From contig NZ_CP159307.1 of the NCBI RefSeq assembly GCF_040448695.1, forward strand, positions 1,612,001 to 1,676,000: 64,000 nucleotides of DNA, in the 5' to 3' direction. A program made the translations under genes and the position numbers. Each line of letters starts with the position of its first letter. Position 1 is the first letter of the stretch. This DNA is from Dehalogenimonas sp. 4OHTPN (GTDB taxonomy: Bacteria; Chloroflexota; Dehalococcoidia; Dehalococcoidales; Dehalococcoidaceae). A model generated the notes under the pieces. It worked only from the letters and a program-made list of their open reading frames with translations. It did not search any database and had not been told where the DNA came from. This document shows positions 42,495 through 50,871 of this stretch, in pieces.

Positions 42495-42511
42495 TTATTC
42501 TCCTTGCAGTA

Positions 42512-43774
42512 TTAAGGCCGGATCTCAGCCGGCTCCGCCGCCTCGCCGCGAAGCGACCAGGGCCCGGCGCCGGTGATCCTCACATTTACAATTTGCCCTT
42601 TGAGATCCGCTTTGCCCTTGAAGAACACCAGTTTACCACGCCGTTCCCGGCCTCGCCACTGTGTATTATGCAAGTCCTCGACCAGCACCTCGACGGTCTG
42701 CCCGATGCAGGCTTCGTTTATCTGCCGGGCGATGCTCTCCTGGAGGACTTCGAGTTCGGCCAGCCGCCGCCCTTTCTCCATTTTACACACATCGTCGGGG
42801 TATTTTTCAGCCGCTTCGGTGCCCGGCCGCGGCGAGTATGCCGCCAGATGGACTGCATCGAACCTGAGTTCTTCCAGCAGCCTGCGGGTATTGCTGAACT
42901 GTTCCGCAGTTTCGCCGGGGAAGCCGACGATGATGTCGGTGGTCAGGCCAGCTACCGGCACCGCCTGCCGGATAGCGGCTGCGAGGCGTTTGTATTCACC
43001 GATAGTATAGCCGCGGCGCATGCGCTCAAGGACAGCGTCATCGCCGGCCTGCGCCGGCAAATTCAACGAAGGGCATACTTTTGAAAGGGTTGACATCGCT
43101 TCGATGAGCCGCTGGCTCATATCCTTGGGATGATTGGTCAGGAAACGGATACGGCACAGCCCGCTGACTGCATCCACCGCCGCCAGGAGATCGGCCAGAT
43201 CCGGAGTCCCTTCCAGGTCGTGGCCCCAGGCATTGACGTTTTGCCCCAGCAGCGTCACCTCGCGGGCGCCGCGGCGTACCAGTTCCCTGACTTCAGCAAC
43301 GATGGTTTCAAGCGACCGCGACCTCTCCCGGCCGCGCCGGTAAGGCACAATACAATAGGAACAGAAGTTGTCGCAGCCCTGAATAATAGGCACGTACTCG
43401 GCCACCGCTGGAGACGCCGGCAGTATGTCCGCTGGTAGTTCGTCGAGGAAATCCGGCAGCGATCCGGCACTGAAGAAGTGGTCTACCATGGGGTACTTTT
43501 TTTTCATTGCCGGGAGATTGTCTTCGACCATACACCCGGTCAAGACGACCCTGAGCGACGGCCGGCGCTGCTTCATCCGCCGCAGCAGCGCCAGGCGGTT
43601 AGTGATCCGGTCTTCGGCGCTGCCGCGCACGGCACAGCTTACCAACAGTACCAGATCAGCCGCTTCAGCTGTCCCGACAGGGAAAAAGTCTTTCTGCGCC
43701 AGCAGGCACTCCAACCTCTCGGCCTCGGCCTGGTTCATCTGGCAACCGATGGTGAAGATATGATAGCTAGGCAT
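42512..43774 (-). CDS. miaB: tRNA-2-methylthio-N6-dimethylallyladenosine synthase
   Basis: A 420-residue radical SAM methylthiotransferase. N-terminal cluster cysteines in TIGCQMNQAE, LLVSCAVRG and VLTGCMVE; radical SAM motif QGCDNFCSYCIVPYRRG; conserved LLGQNVNAWG; C-terminal TRAM domain (GQTVEVLVED). It methylthiolates i6A37 in tRNA. It is slightly short for MiaB but complete. The MiaB identity rather than another MTTase is supported by the VNAWG segment. Confidence 0.92.
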   Translation of the reverse strand: MPSYHIFTIGCQMNQAEAERLECLLAQKDFFPVGTAEAADLVLLVSCAVRGSAEDRITNRLALLRRMKQRRPSLRVVLTGCMVEDNLPAMKKKYPMVDHFFSAGSLPDFLDELPADILPASPAVAEYVPIIQGCDNFCSYCIVPYRRGRERSRSLETIVAEVRELVRRGAREVTLLGQNVNAWGHDLEGTPDLADLLAAVDAVSGLCRIRFLTNHPKDMSQRLIEAMSTLSKVCPSLNLPAQAGDDAVLERMRRGYTIGEYKRLAAAIRQAVPVAGLTTDIIVGFPGETAEQFSNTRRLLEELRFDAVHLAAYSPRPGTEAAEKYPDDVCKMEKGRRLAELEVLQESIARQINEACIGQTVEVLVEDLHNTQWRGRERRGKLVFFKGKADLKGQIVNVRITGAGPWSLRGEAAEPAEIRP

Positions 43775-43971
43775 AAGGAATCATAAAGCTGTCGGTCATA
43801 GGCTGAGATAAGTCCCCGGTCTGAATCCTACTCAATCCGTTATCTGCAAGGTGAATATTTATATCTACACTATAACCGTAAACGCCTTTAGCACGGTACC
43901 GGTTAACGGGAACTTGTGAGACAGACCAACCGTCATTATAGACGTCGAACCGGCCGGCGACAATCCGGTAA

Positions 43972-44012
43972 AAAGCAAACGCCCTGCTCCGCCGGAGCAG
44001 GGCGTTTGCTCA
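43972..44012 (-). terminator. Strong terminator of the coiled-coil protein gene
   Basis: A 17-base perfect stem starting AGCAAACGCC around GCC, followed on the reverse strand by five T residues. The remaining 43775-43971 gap holds no ORF I can support; it is AT-rich in places and may carry the miaB promoter. Confidence 0.85.
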
Positions 44013-44026
44013 GGGAGGGCGAAAGT

Positions 44027-44770
44027 TTATGATTTGACCGGGGTTTTTGACCTGGAGATAAACGAAGCGAAATCGAACACCGTTTTCGAATCAGGAAGTT
44101 CGGTATCCTCGGCTGAATCGTCGCTATCAGTTTCTTCCTGCGCCGCGGCTTTGGCAGATTCGGCAGCCGCTTTCACTGCGGGCATTTCGCTCATCTTATG
44201 CTTCTCGGTCTCCTCCGGCATCCCGGCGATACCCGGGAAAAGGTGCTGCGGGAAGCTTTCTGCTTCAATCTGCCAGTTCAGAATCAACTCATCAGCTATA
44301 GCCTGAGCTTTCTTTTCAGTCTGGACCGCCATCGCCCGCCGGATCTTCTCGGTAATAGCGGAACAAATTTCGTCGGCTACCCGGGCACCTTCATCACGGA
44401 CGTTACGCTGCAGATCGGCCAGAATCCCTTGAAGGCGGTTGCGGTATTCTTTCATTGCCGCTTCCGACGCCCGTTGGGCTTCTAAACGCGCTTGAGAGGC
44501 TATCTGCTCGATCATCGAAGGCCCGTTTTTGATCGCGGCTTCAATACCCGCAGGTTTAATAGCTTCGGCGACTTCAGGACCGCCAACCGCCTTAACAACC
44601 TCATCGACGTTTAGGTCTTCAGTCTCTTCTTCAGTTTGCTTAGGCGCCGCTTGGGTGGAAGATTGCATCAGTTCGGTTACGTCTATCTTAGCCGGAGGCC
44701 GGACCACTTCAACAGCCTCGAGTTCTTCCTCTTTGGCGTCTTCAACTTTTTCAGCATTTTTCTTAACCAT
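44027..44770 (-). CDS. Hypothetical acidic coiled-coil protein
   Basis: A 247-residue soluble protein: an acidic N-terminus (EDAKEEELEAVEV), a central alpha-helical region (about residues 85-165) with heptad-like ASQARLEAQRASEAAMKEY and LQGILADLQRNV, and an acidic, low-complexity C-terminus ending in KTVFDFASFISRSK. I do not recognise a family. It has GGAGTAAGGT before its ATG and a strong terminator, so it is an independent gene. A structural or scaffolding role is only a guess. Confidence 0.6.
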   Translation of the reverse strand: MVKKNAEKVEDAKEEELEAVEVVRPPAKIDVTELMQSSTQAAPKQTEEETEDLNVDEVVKAVGGPEVAEAIKPAGIEAAIKNGPSMIEQIASQARLEAQRASEAAMKEYRNRLQGILADLQRNVRDEGARVADEICSAITEKIRRAMAVQTEKKAQAIADELILNWQIEAESFPQHLFPGIAGMPEETEKHKMSEMPAVKAAAESAKAAAQEETDSDDSAEDTELPDSKTVFDFASFISRSKTPVKS

Positions 44771-44967
44771 ACCTTACTCCAACAAACTTTCTGTCACCGT
44801 CTCTATCCTAGCCCCCAACCAGAAATGTCACAATCCCCCTTTAGTACCGAATACGGCAGAAAATAGTACCGGAAACCGAATTGGCTGTTGATCCAATGAA
44901 AAACCCGATGGAGGCATGGATACTGAAACACATTCAAGTAGGAATGGCCGATGACATCGAGGCGTAC

Positions 44968-45059
44968 TGGCGGAGGGAGGGAGATTCGAACTCCCGACCC
45001 CGGTTACCCGAGGCAAGCGCTTAGCAGGCGCCCGCACTAGACCACTATGCGATCCCTCC
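44968..45059 (-). tRNA. tRNA-Ser (GCT anticodon)
   Basis: A 92-base gene with encoded CCA. The acceptor GGAGGGA/TCCCTCC, anticodon loop CTGCTAA giving GCT, long variable arm and TTCGAAT in the T loop identify a class II serine tRNA reading AGC/AGU. Confidence 0.95.
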
Positions 45060-45183
45060 GGGAAAGGCAAGAACTGTAATATACCACACGGGCTGGGGCG
45101 CCTCAACCGGCAGGAGGTCAGGGTTGTCGCCAGGGGCCGCCGGAGCGCGCCTGCGGCGCCTCGCTTTCGGAGTCGGACTCATC

Positions 45184-45348
45184 TCAGCCTTGCCGCTGTT
45201 TGGCCATCCAGAAAAGGATATTGCCGATGACTCCGGTCACCAGCGCTGCCACGAATAAAGCCACTGAATCGCCGGCGATAACTGCGGCAAACATGCAGAT
45301 AATCGCCGCCACAATCAGGATCAAGCCGCAAACCCTCATGAAAACCAT
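45184..45348 (-). CDS. 54-residue two-helix membrane protein
   Basis: An ORF of 54 codons starting ATG nine bases after an excellent GGAGAGGAGG. The product MVFMRVCGLILIVAAI... has two hydrophobic stretches, residues 5-25 and 28-48, separated by GDS and closed by basic KQRQG. It has no recognised family. It is divergent from rsfS, and the ribosome-binding site makes it more convincing than its length suggests. Confidence 0.65.
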   Translation of the reverse strand: MVFMRVCGLILIVAAIICMFAAVIAGDSVALFVAALVTGVIGNILFWMAKQRQG

Positions 45349-45408
45349 AGAAAGCGCCTCCTCTCCGGGGCGGTTGTACCGCAGTACTTCGTCCCGGGTA
45401 CCCTATGA

Positions 45409-45414
45409 TATAAT
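45409..45414 (+). promoter_or_regulatory. -10 of the rsfS gene
   Basis: A perfect TATAAT about 10 bases before a TTG codon and 36 before the likely CTG start of rsfS. The -35 is weak. Transcription should start near 45421. Confidence 0.55.
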
Positions 45415-45450
45415 AAACGAACGTTGACTGACCACGCTGGAGGTACCCCG

Positions 45451-45798
45451 CTGGAAACCATTGAGATCGCCCGCCGCATCGCCGATATCGCCTCTGAAAA
45501 ACAGGGGGCCGATATCGTCGTTACCGACGTACGCGGCCTGTCGCCTATCACTGACTACCAGGTAGTGCTCTCCGCCGACAATACCCGCCTGGCGCGAGCA
45601 ATCCTGGATGAAGTCTCGGACAAGCTCAAAAAAGAAAGCGTCCGCCCGCTGCACACCGAAGGTCTCGGACCGGACCAGGACTGGCTGATCGTTGATTACG
45701 GCCCGGTGATGATGCATGTCTTCACTCCGGAGAAGCGAGCCCTATATGATTTCGACCGGCTGTGGCCGCAGGCGAAAACCGTCCTGGCTCTTCAATAA
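45451..45798 (+). CDS. rsfS: Ribosomal silencing factor RsfS
   Basis: A 115-residue RsfS/Iojap protein: ETIEIARRIADIASEKQGADIVVTDV, the ITDYQVVLSADN region, and WLIVDYGPVMMHVFTPE. It binds ribosomal protein L14 (uL14) and blocks subunit joining under starvation. The start is chosen as CTG, because a GGAGG (45439-45443) is seven bases before it and the family normally begins at LETIEIAR. A TTG 27 bases upstream is in frame but lacks a ribosome-binding site. Length fits the family either way. Confidence 0.85.
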   Translation: METIEIARRIADIASEKQGADIVVTDVRGLSPITDYQVVLSADNTRLARAILDEVSDKLKKESVRPLHTEGLGPDQDWLIVDYGPVMMHVFTPEKRALYDFDRLWPQAKTVLALQ

Positions 45799-45810
45799 CC
45801 GCCCCCGGCG

Positions 45811-46395
45811 CTAACGCGGTTTCGCCGGATCCAGCATGTCCAGCACCTTGACCGCCGTCACTCTGACGGCGTAGGCACATTCGGCTACCGGCTGCAGACA
45901 AGCCACGCCGTCATGGTTGTCGATGGTCGGCCAATTGCGGCAGGTCTGCGGTCTGATGTTATAGATGCGACACCGCCCGTTGCGTGGATTCCACCAGCGG
46001 CACGGGTGAGCATCTTTGATCCACCAGACGCCCTCCCTGAAGACAAAGAGGTCGGCTTTCTTCTGCTTCAACTCCCGGCTGATACGCTCGGCGTCCTCCG
46101 CGGAGACAATAATGCCCGAGGTCTGGGAGCAGCACCAGCCGCAGCCGGCGCAACCCTCCTTGAGGCGCTTCATCATCGCCTTGGAATCCTCGCCGACGAC
46201 ATCGACAAAAGCGATCATCTCACTCAGCCGGTCATCGGGCATTTTGCCAAATGCTTCCGGAAACTTGGCCCGCAGCAGCGCCGCCACTGCGCCGATAAAC
46301 CGCTGGTATTTTTCCCCGTGGCGCTTGCGCTTCTGCTCGATGAGCGCCAGCACCGGAGCCAGATTAAATTCGCTTGCCTTATTCTCAGGACTCAT
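45811..46395 (-). CDS. YkgJ-family cysteine-cluster protein
   Basis: A 194-residue protein with the YkgJ/UPF0153 cysteine pattern CAGCGWCCSQ followed by PCRWWNPRNGRCRIYNIRPQTCRNWP. The cysteines should bind zinc or an iron-sulfur cluster; the function is not known. The N-terminal helical region (about residues 10-75) is additional. The start is the ATG after AAGG, not the longer open frame that overlaps the lipid kinase gene. It ends 12 bases before the convergent rsfS stop. Confidence 0.8.
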   Translation of the reverse strand: MSPENKASEFNLAPVLALIEQKRKRHGEKYQRFIGAVAALLRAKFPEAFGKMPDDRLSEMIAFVDVVGEDSKAMMKRLKEGCAGCGWCCSQTSGIIVSAEDAERISRELKQKKADLFVFREGVWWIKDAHPCRWWNPRNGRCRIYNIRPQTCRNWPTIDNHDGVACLQPVAECAYAVRVTAVKVLDMLDPAKPR

Positions 46396-46432
46396 GCGAC
46401 GATGCCTTCCGCCCTGTTGGTGATTCGCGTAT

Positions 46433-47317
46433 TCACTCGGGCACGATAAAGTTAATGGCCTGCGGCCGCACCAGGATGGTGACCGGAGTCGGACCGATAA
46501 TATCGCCGTCGCCCTGGACCGCCATCCTCGGCTCGCTGGCAATCCGAATTGCCTTCCCTTCACCGATAAGCCTGATGGCGCGCTTTTTTCGCCGCAGCAG
46601 CACGTCCAGGACAGCCCCGGCGACAGTGGTCGGAGATAGCCGGGACAACCCCAGCACCTCCACTTTGCCGTCGTCGATGCGCGAGCCTTCGTGGAGGTGG
46701 TACTGCGGCGTCGCCAGCACGCCGTTGTTGGTAACGTGGATCTCGACCGCCCGGGTAGCCGAAGGCCGCCCGTCGATAGTGACCTCGTAATCCTGCGGCG
46801 AGGTCTTCAGCGTCGCCCTGGCCACGCCGACAACGTAAGAAGCCATGCCCAGCGCCGCTTTTTCTTTATCGTCCAGACAGTCCAGCGAAGCCGCAGACAG
46901 CCCTGTCGAGACATTCAGTAGATACAATCTGCCGTCGACATCCATGCCGTCAACCGCTTTAGTCCGGTTCGATAAGGCGGCCAGCCTGACCGCCCGGCCG
47001 GTGGTCAGCGGCACCCTGAGCAACCGCGCCAGGGTGTTGGCTGTACCGGCCGGAATGATAGCCAGCCGGTGCGGATGGCCGTATAAAAAAGAGGCCACCC
47101 GGCTGACTGTGCCGTCGCCGCCCACCGCTATGAAGTCGCGGTAGCCGGAGCCGAGCGCCCAATCCATCTCCGCCGCCAGTTGCGCCGCGTCTTCGATAAA
47201 ATGAAACCGCAGCGGGATGCCCGCCCTGCTGAAGGTGCGGTCTAACTGGCGGCAGACACCGGGGCGGAAGCCGCCGGCTTTTTTAGACACCAGCGCCAGG
47301 TAGCCTTTACCGTTCAT
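46433..47317 (-). CDS. Diacylglycerol/lipid kinase family protein
   Basis: A 294-residue protein of the YegS/DAGK-catalytic type. The ATP loop AVGGDGTVSRVA near residue 66, IPAGTANTLARLL and GMDVDGRLYLLNVSTGLSA are conserved; the C-terminal half is the beta-sandwich of this family. It phosphorylates a lipid or sphingoid-type alcohol. TATAAT (47329-47334) is 11 bases before the ATG, with only GAAGAG between, suggesting a very short leader. Confidence 0.88.
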   Translation of the reverse strand: MNGKGYLALVSKKAGGFRPGVCRQLDRTFSRAGIPLRFHFIEDAAQLAAEMDWALGSGYRDFIAVGGDGTVSRVASFLYGHPHRLAIIPAGTANTLARLLRVPLTTGRAVRLAALSNRTKAVDGMDVDGRLYLLNVSTGLSAASLDCLDDKEKAALGMASYVVGVARATLKTSPQDYEVTIDGRPSATRAVEIHVTNNGVLATPQYHLHEGSRIDDGKVEVLGLSRLSPTTVAGAVLDVLLRRKKRAIRLIGEGKAIRIASEPRMAVQGDGDIIGPTPVTILVRPQAINFIVPE

Positions 47318-47397
47318 CTCTTCGGATGATTATAGCAGCGTTCCGGTCTCCGGCTAAAAAGCGGAGGAAGCCCGCCGCTTCCTCCGCCGAGATTCTT

Positions 47398-47817
47398 TCA
47401 GCGAGAGATAATTTCTTCGGGTTTGAAATACAGGCTGATCTCGATCGCCGCCGATTCCGGGGAATCAGAGCCGTGAACGGCGTTGCGCTCGATGCTCTCG
47501 GCAAAATCCTTGCGGATGGTGCCCGGCTCGGCGTTGACCGGGTTGGTGGCACCCATTGCCTTGCGCACTTTGGCCACCGCGCCTTCGCCCTCAAAGACCG
47601 CGGCCACCACCGGCCCGGAGGTGATAAAACCAACCACGCCGGCAAAAAAGGGCTTGGCCCGGTGCGCCTCGTAGTGCTTTTCCGCTAAAGCTCTGGGTAT
47701 CTGCAGCATCTTGACCGCCACCAACTTGGCTCCGGTAGCCTCCAGCCTCGCCAGGATGGCGCCGGAACAGCCTTTAGCCACGGCGTCGGGTTTGACCAGA
47801 ACCAGGGTTCTTTCCAT
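47398..47817 (-). CDS. ndk: Nucleoside diphosphate kinase
   Basis: A 139-residue Ndk, which transfers phosphate between nucleoside tri- and diphosphates. The active-site histidine lies in NAVHGSDSPE, the N-terminus TLVLVKPDAVAKG and GPVVAAVFEGEGAV are standard. The start is ATG, following AAGGAGC. It stands between the tsaB-HAD gene and the lipid kinase gene. Confidence 0.96.
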   Translation of the reverse strand: MERTLVLVKPDAVAKGCSGAILARLEATGAKLVAVKMLQIPRALAEKHYEAHRAKPFFAGVVGFITSGPVVAAVFEGEGAVAKVRKAMGATNPVNAEPGTIRKDFAESIERNAVHGSDSPESAAIEISLYFKPEEIISR

Positions 47818-47837
47818 CTATGCTCCTTAAATTATTC

Positions 47838-47873
47838 TGTCATTCTGAGGGCCTTCGGATGAACCACGAAGGA
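47838..47873. repeat. Dispersed repeat fragment of the TGTCATTCTGAG type
   Basis: The gap between ndk and the TsaB-HAD gene contains TGTCATTCTGAGGGC and CCACGAAGGACT, similar to an intergenic repeat I have seen widely in environmental genomes. A single copy here; its type is from memory. Confidence 0.35.
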
Positions 47874-47878
47874 CTTTT

Positions 47879-49258
47879 TCAGGGGCGACTTTCTTGGGCT
47901 GGCTTTTCCGCTTTTGAATTGATCAGGTCCAGCACTCTCGCCGCTTCGACTTCTTCGAGCGAACCAACCACCAGATCGGCTGCCAACAGCCGCGCCGCCG
48001 GCAGCGTATTGGTTACCGCAATGACCGCCATCCCGGCCCGGCGCGCCGCCTCGACTCCGGCCGCCGCATCTTCGATGACCAGGCAAGCCGCAGCCTGCAG
48101 TCCCAGCATTGATGCCGCCCTGATGAAGACCTCCGGGTCCGGCTTGCCCCTAGAAACCTGTGACCCGTCGACGGCGGCTTCGATGAACGGGCTGAGTTTC
48201 ATCTCTTCGATGATCAGCGCCACATTGGCCGCCGGCGCCGAAGACGCGATCGCCTGCTTGAAACCGCCCTCTTTAAGAGAGCGCATCAGTTCCAGCACCC
48301 CCGGGAAAAACCGGGCGCCGCCGCGCACCATTTCCCGGTAAGCCTCTTCCTTTTCGCCGCTTATGCTCGCTACTTCAAAGCCCGCCGGCCGCTTCCCGGT
48401 GACGTGTTCGATGATATCATCATTGCGCCGCCCGAAGGTCTCGTCGAACTGCGCCCGGCTCATCAGGATGCCCCGTTTTTCCATGGCGTCCTTCCATGAC
48501 CGGTAGTGCAGGTCGGCGGAGTCGATTATAACACCGTCCATATCCCAGATGACACCGCGGCCCGGCACCCCGGTCATATCCCTGGGTGTCCTGGGAAGCG
48601 TCACCTGCGGCCGCCGCAGGTACAGCGCCTGAAGCGAGGCGGCGCTGTCGGTTTCGCCCCTTTCCAGGCGTTCTATCGCTATCCGCCCCAGCGCCGCCGC
48701 CCGGGATACCTCTGCCTCACAGACGATATCCACATCAGGCCCTGACTCGCGCAGCGCTGAGATCAGGCGTTCGGGGATATCCCCGGTCAAAATAGTTAGG
48801 GGTTTAAGCGCGGCAATGAGTTCGCCGGCTGTCATCGCCTGTTCGCCGACACTTTTTTCCCAGGTACCACCGATTTCCTCGAAAACGGCAACGGCATAAT
48901 CGTGTCCGAGCGGCAGAACTGCGGTAACCGGCCGGTTGGTGCCCGTGAACCGCCGCGCCTCAGCCTCCAGCGTTGAAACGCCGATCAGCGGCTTGCCCAG
49001 GGCGAAAGCAAACCCTTTAGCCGCCGCCATCCCTACCCGCACTCCGTTGTAACTGCCCGGGCCTTTGGTCACGGCCAGGGCATCAATTTCTTTAAAGCCG
49101 ATCCCCGAATCCTTCAGGAGGGCATCGAGCCTCGGGTACATCTCGACCGTCTGGTTGTGCCTGGTCAACCAGCATATCTCGGCGACGACTTCGCCGCCCT
49201 TAACCAGTGCCAGCCCGGTGCGGCTGGTGGCGCAATCTATGGCTAAAACCGTCGTCAT
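47879..49258 (-). CDS. tsaB: TsaB-HAD hydrolase fusion
   Basis: A 459-residue fusion. Residues 1-220 are TsaB, partner of TsaD in t6A37 tRNA modification (VLAIDCATSRTGLAL, GPGSYNGVRVGMAAAKG, GVSTLEAEA). From about residue 232 a HAD phosphatase follows: catalytic DMDGVI with D239 and D241, then IASSAPAAN, KPDPEVF and VIEDAAAGVEAARRAG, like beta-phosphoglucomutase types. Its ATG overlaps the tsaE stop. The frame is open across the junction without stop or slippery site, so it appears to be a true fusion. Confidence 0.88.
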   Translation of the reverse strand: MTTVLAIDCATSRTGLALVKGGEVVAEICWLTRHNQTVEMYPRLDALLKDSGIGFKEIDALAVTKGPGSYNGVRVGMAAAKGFAFALGKPLIGVSTLEAEARRFTGTNRPVTAVLPLGHDYAVAVFEEIGGTWEKSVGEQAMTAGELIAALKPLTILTGDIPERLISALRESGPDVDIVCEAEVSRAAALGRIAIERLERGETDSAASLQALYLRRPQVTLPRTPRDMTGVPGRGVIWDMDGVIIDSADLHYRSWKDAMEKRGILMSRAQFDETFGRRNDDIIEHVTGKRPAGFEVASISGEKEEAYREMVRGGARFFPGVLELMRSLKEGGFKQAIASSAPAANVALIIEEMKLSPFIEAAVDGSQVSRGKPDPEVFIRAASMLGLQAAACLVIEDAAAGVEAARRAGMAVIAVTNTLPAARLLAADLVVGSLEEVEAARVLDLINSKAEKPAQESRP

Positions 49259-49737
49259 CGCCCGTCCCCAAATTTGGCCGCCAGATCGTTGAGTAGCTTG
49301 CGGTATCGTTCCCCATGAGCCTCAGCCCGCAGCCTCCGCCCCCTGGCGCCTTCCCCGTATTCCAGGTCAATGCGCAAATGGTCTTCCGGCCACAGCGCAG
49401 TCGCCCGGTCAGCCCACTCGACAACTGTCACCCCTCCGCCGAAGAGGTAGTCATCCAGTCCCAGGTCGGCGATCTCGGGCATCTTTTCGAGGCGGTAGAG
49501 GTCCAGGTGGTAAAGCTTCAGGCGTCCTTCCAATTCCCGCATCAACACAAAGGTCGGGCTCATGACGCTGCCCATGACCCCAAGCCCTTTGGCGATCCCC
49601 TGCACCAGCGTCGTCTTGCCCGCGCCCAAAGGCCCGGCTAAAAGAATGACGTCTCCAGGCCGCAACCCCTGGCCGATAGCCTGCCCTATCTTCCGCGTCA
49701 CCGCTGCCGTCTTCGATTCAAATCTGATCGATTTCAT
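49255..49737 (-). CDS. tsaE: tRNA threonylcarbamoyladenosine biosynthesis ATPase TsaE
   Basis: A 160-residue P-loop ATPase with LAGPLGAGKTTLVQGIAKGLG, SPTFVLMREL and YHLDLYRLE and VEWADRA, the TsaE (YjeE) signatures. It drives the TsaB-TsaD complex. It overlaps the TsaB-HAD gene by four bases, so the two are coupled; this is the standard order. Confidence 0.95.
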   Translation of the reverse strand: MKSIRFESKTAAVTRKIGQAIGQGLRPGDVILLAGPLGAGKTTLVQGIAKGLGVMGSVMSPTFVLMRELEGRLKLYHLDLYRLEKMPEIADLGLDDYLFGGGVTVVEWADRATALWPEDHLRIDLEYGEGARGRRLRAEAHGERYRKLLNDLAAKFGDGR

Positions 49738-49762
49738 CCTGATTCGCCCGGTTACATCGTAG

Positions 49763-49783
49763 GGGCGGGTCTTTGACCCGCCC
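49763..49783. repeat. GGGCGGGTC-TTT-GACCCGCCC hairpin repeat
   Basis: A nine-pair hairpin in the 72-base gap between thiL and tsaE, preceded by GTAGGG. It resembles an intergenic repeat common in many genomes. It lacks a T-run, so it is not a clear terminator. Confidence 0.5.
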
Positions 49784-49809
49784 GATGCTTCAGAATCTGT
49801 AGTTCTGGC

Positions 49810-50799
49810 CTAAAAATGCCGCCACCCGCCGCCTTCGATGTTCATCCTGCGGCCTCGGCTGTCCATAACTTCCAGTTTGCCGGCATGGCGGGTGATCTTG
49901 CCGATGACCGTCACCGGGCAGCCAGCGTCACTGGCCACCCTTTTGACAGCTCCGGCCTTGCCGGTGAACAGCAGTTCATAGTCTTCGCCGCCGGTGAGCG
50001 CCAACTCCAGCGACTTTGCGCCGCAGGTCGCCGTGGCGGCCGGGTTAACCGGAATCTTACAGGCTTCAATCCTCGCCCCCGTCCCGCTGGCCTCAAGGAT
50101 GTGACCCAGGTCAGCCAGCAGCCCGTCGGAGATATCGATGGCACAGCGGATGCCGTGCTTGACCATGACTTTGCCTGCCTCCAGGCGCGGCTGCGGCCGC
50201 CAGAAGGCTTTCTTAAGAGCCTCGGCGTCCTGCCGGTCTATATTAATCGATCGGTAAGGCGTCTCCAGCGCCGCCGCCGCCCCGCCCAGGCTGCCGGTGA
50301 CGGCGATCAGATCGCCGTTCCGCGCCGCGCCGCGCAGCAGCGTTTTGGATTTACCGGCCGCCTCCCCAACGGCGGTGATGTGCACCGCCAGTTTTTCGGC
50401 GCGGGAGATGTTGCCCCCGGCTATAATCGTTCCTGAAGCTTTGGCCAGTTGCAGCATCCCCCGGTAAAGCCTGACCACGTCGTCAAAGTCAGTCGAGGCC
50501 GGCAGGTTCAGCGATACCAGCGCGTATTTAGGCGTCCCGCCCATGGCGGCGATGTCCGAAAGATTGACCGCCAGCGCCTTCCAGCCCAGCGCCTCCCAGT
50601 CCAGGAAGTTCATCTCAAAGTGGATATCTTCAATCAGGCTGTCGGTCGTGGCCAGTTGGTATTTGCTCTTGAATTCGATGACCGCCGCGTCGTCGCCGAT
50701 ACCTGATATCAGGCTGTCCCAGTCCCCCGGTTCGACCTTTTTGATCTCTTCGATAATTCGGTCGATCAACCTGAATTCGCCCGTTTTGGAAGCATTCAT
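49810..50799 (-). CDS. thiL: Thiamine-monophosphate kinase
   Basis: A 329-residue AIR-synthase-like enzyme phosphorylating thiamine monophosphate to the diphosphate. SGIGDDAAVIEF, TTDSLIEDIHFEMNFL, NLSDIAAMGGTPKYAL, GNISRAEKLAVHITAVG and DISDGLLADL are diagnostic. A perfect TATAAT (50808-50813) lies eight bases before the ATG without a Shine-Dalgarno, so the transcript may be leaderless. Assignment is firm. Confidence 0.93.
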   Translation of the reverse strand: MNASKTGEFRLIDRIIEEIKKVEPGDWDSLISGIGDDAAVIEFKSKYQLATTDSLIEDIHFEMNFLDWEALGWKALAVNLSDIAAMGGTPKYALVSLNLPASTDFDDVVRLYRGMLQLAKASGTIIAGGNISRAEKLAVHITAVGEAAGKSKTLLRGAARNGDLIAVTGSLGGAAAALETPYRSINIDRQDAEALKKAFWRPQPRLEAGKVMVKHGIRCAIDISDGLLADLGHILEASGTGARIEACKIPVNPAATATCGAKSLELALTGGEDYELLFTGKAGAVKRVASDAGCPVTVIGKITRHAGKLEVMDSRGRRMNIEGGGWRHF

Positions 50800-50871
50800 A
50801 TCACCGGATTATATCATATCGTTCGTTACAGGAAGTGTCGTGCGCATGCCATCGCCTCTCAGTCGTTGCAC

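Noticed and set aside
43775-43971. A gene in the 200-base gap between miaB and the coiled-coil gene
   Set aside because: No frame has a start, ribosome-binding site and coding character.
46396-46563. N-terminal extension of the YkgJ-like protein
   Set aside because: The extra residues are Arg-rich shadow sequence overlapping the lipid kinase gene; the internal ATG gives a normal start.
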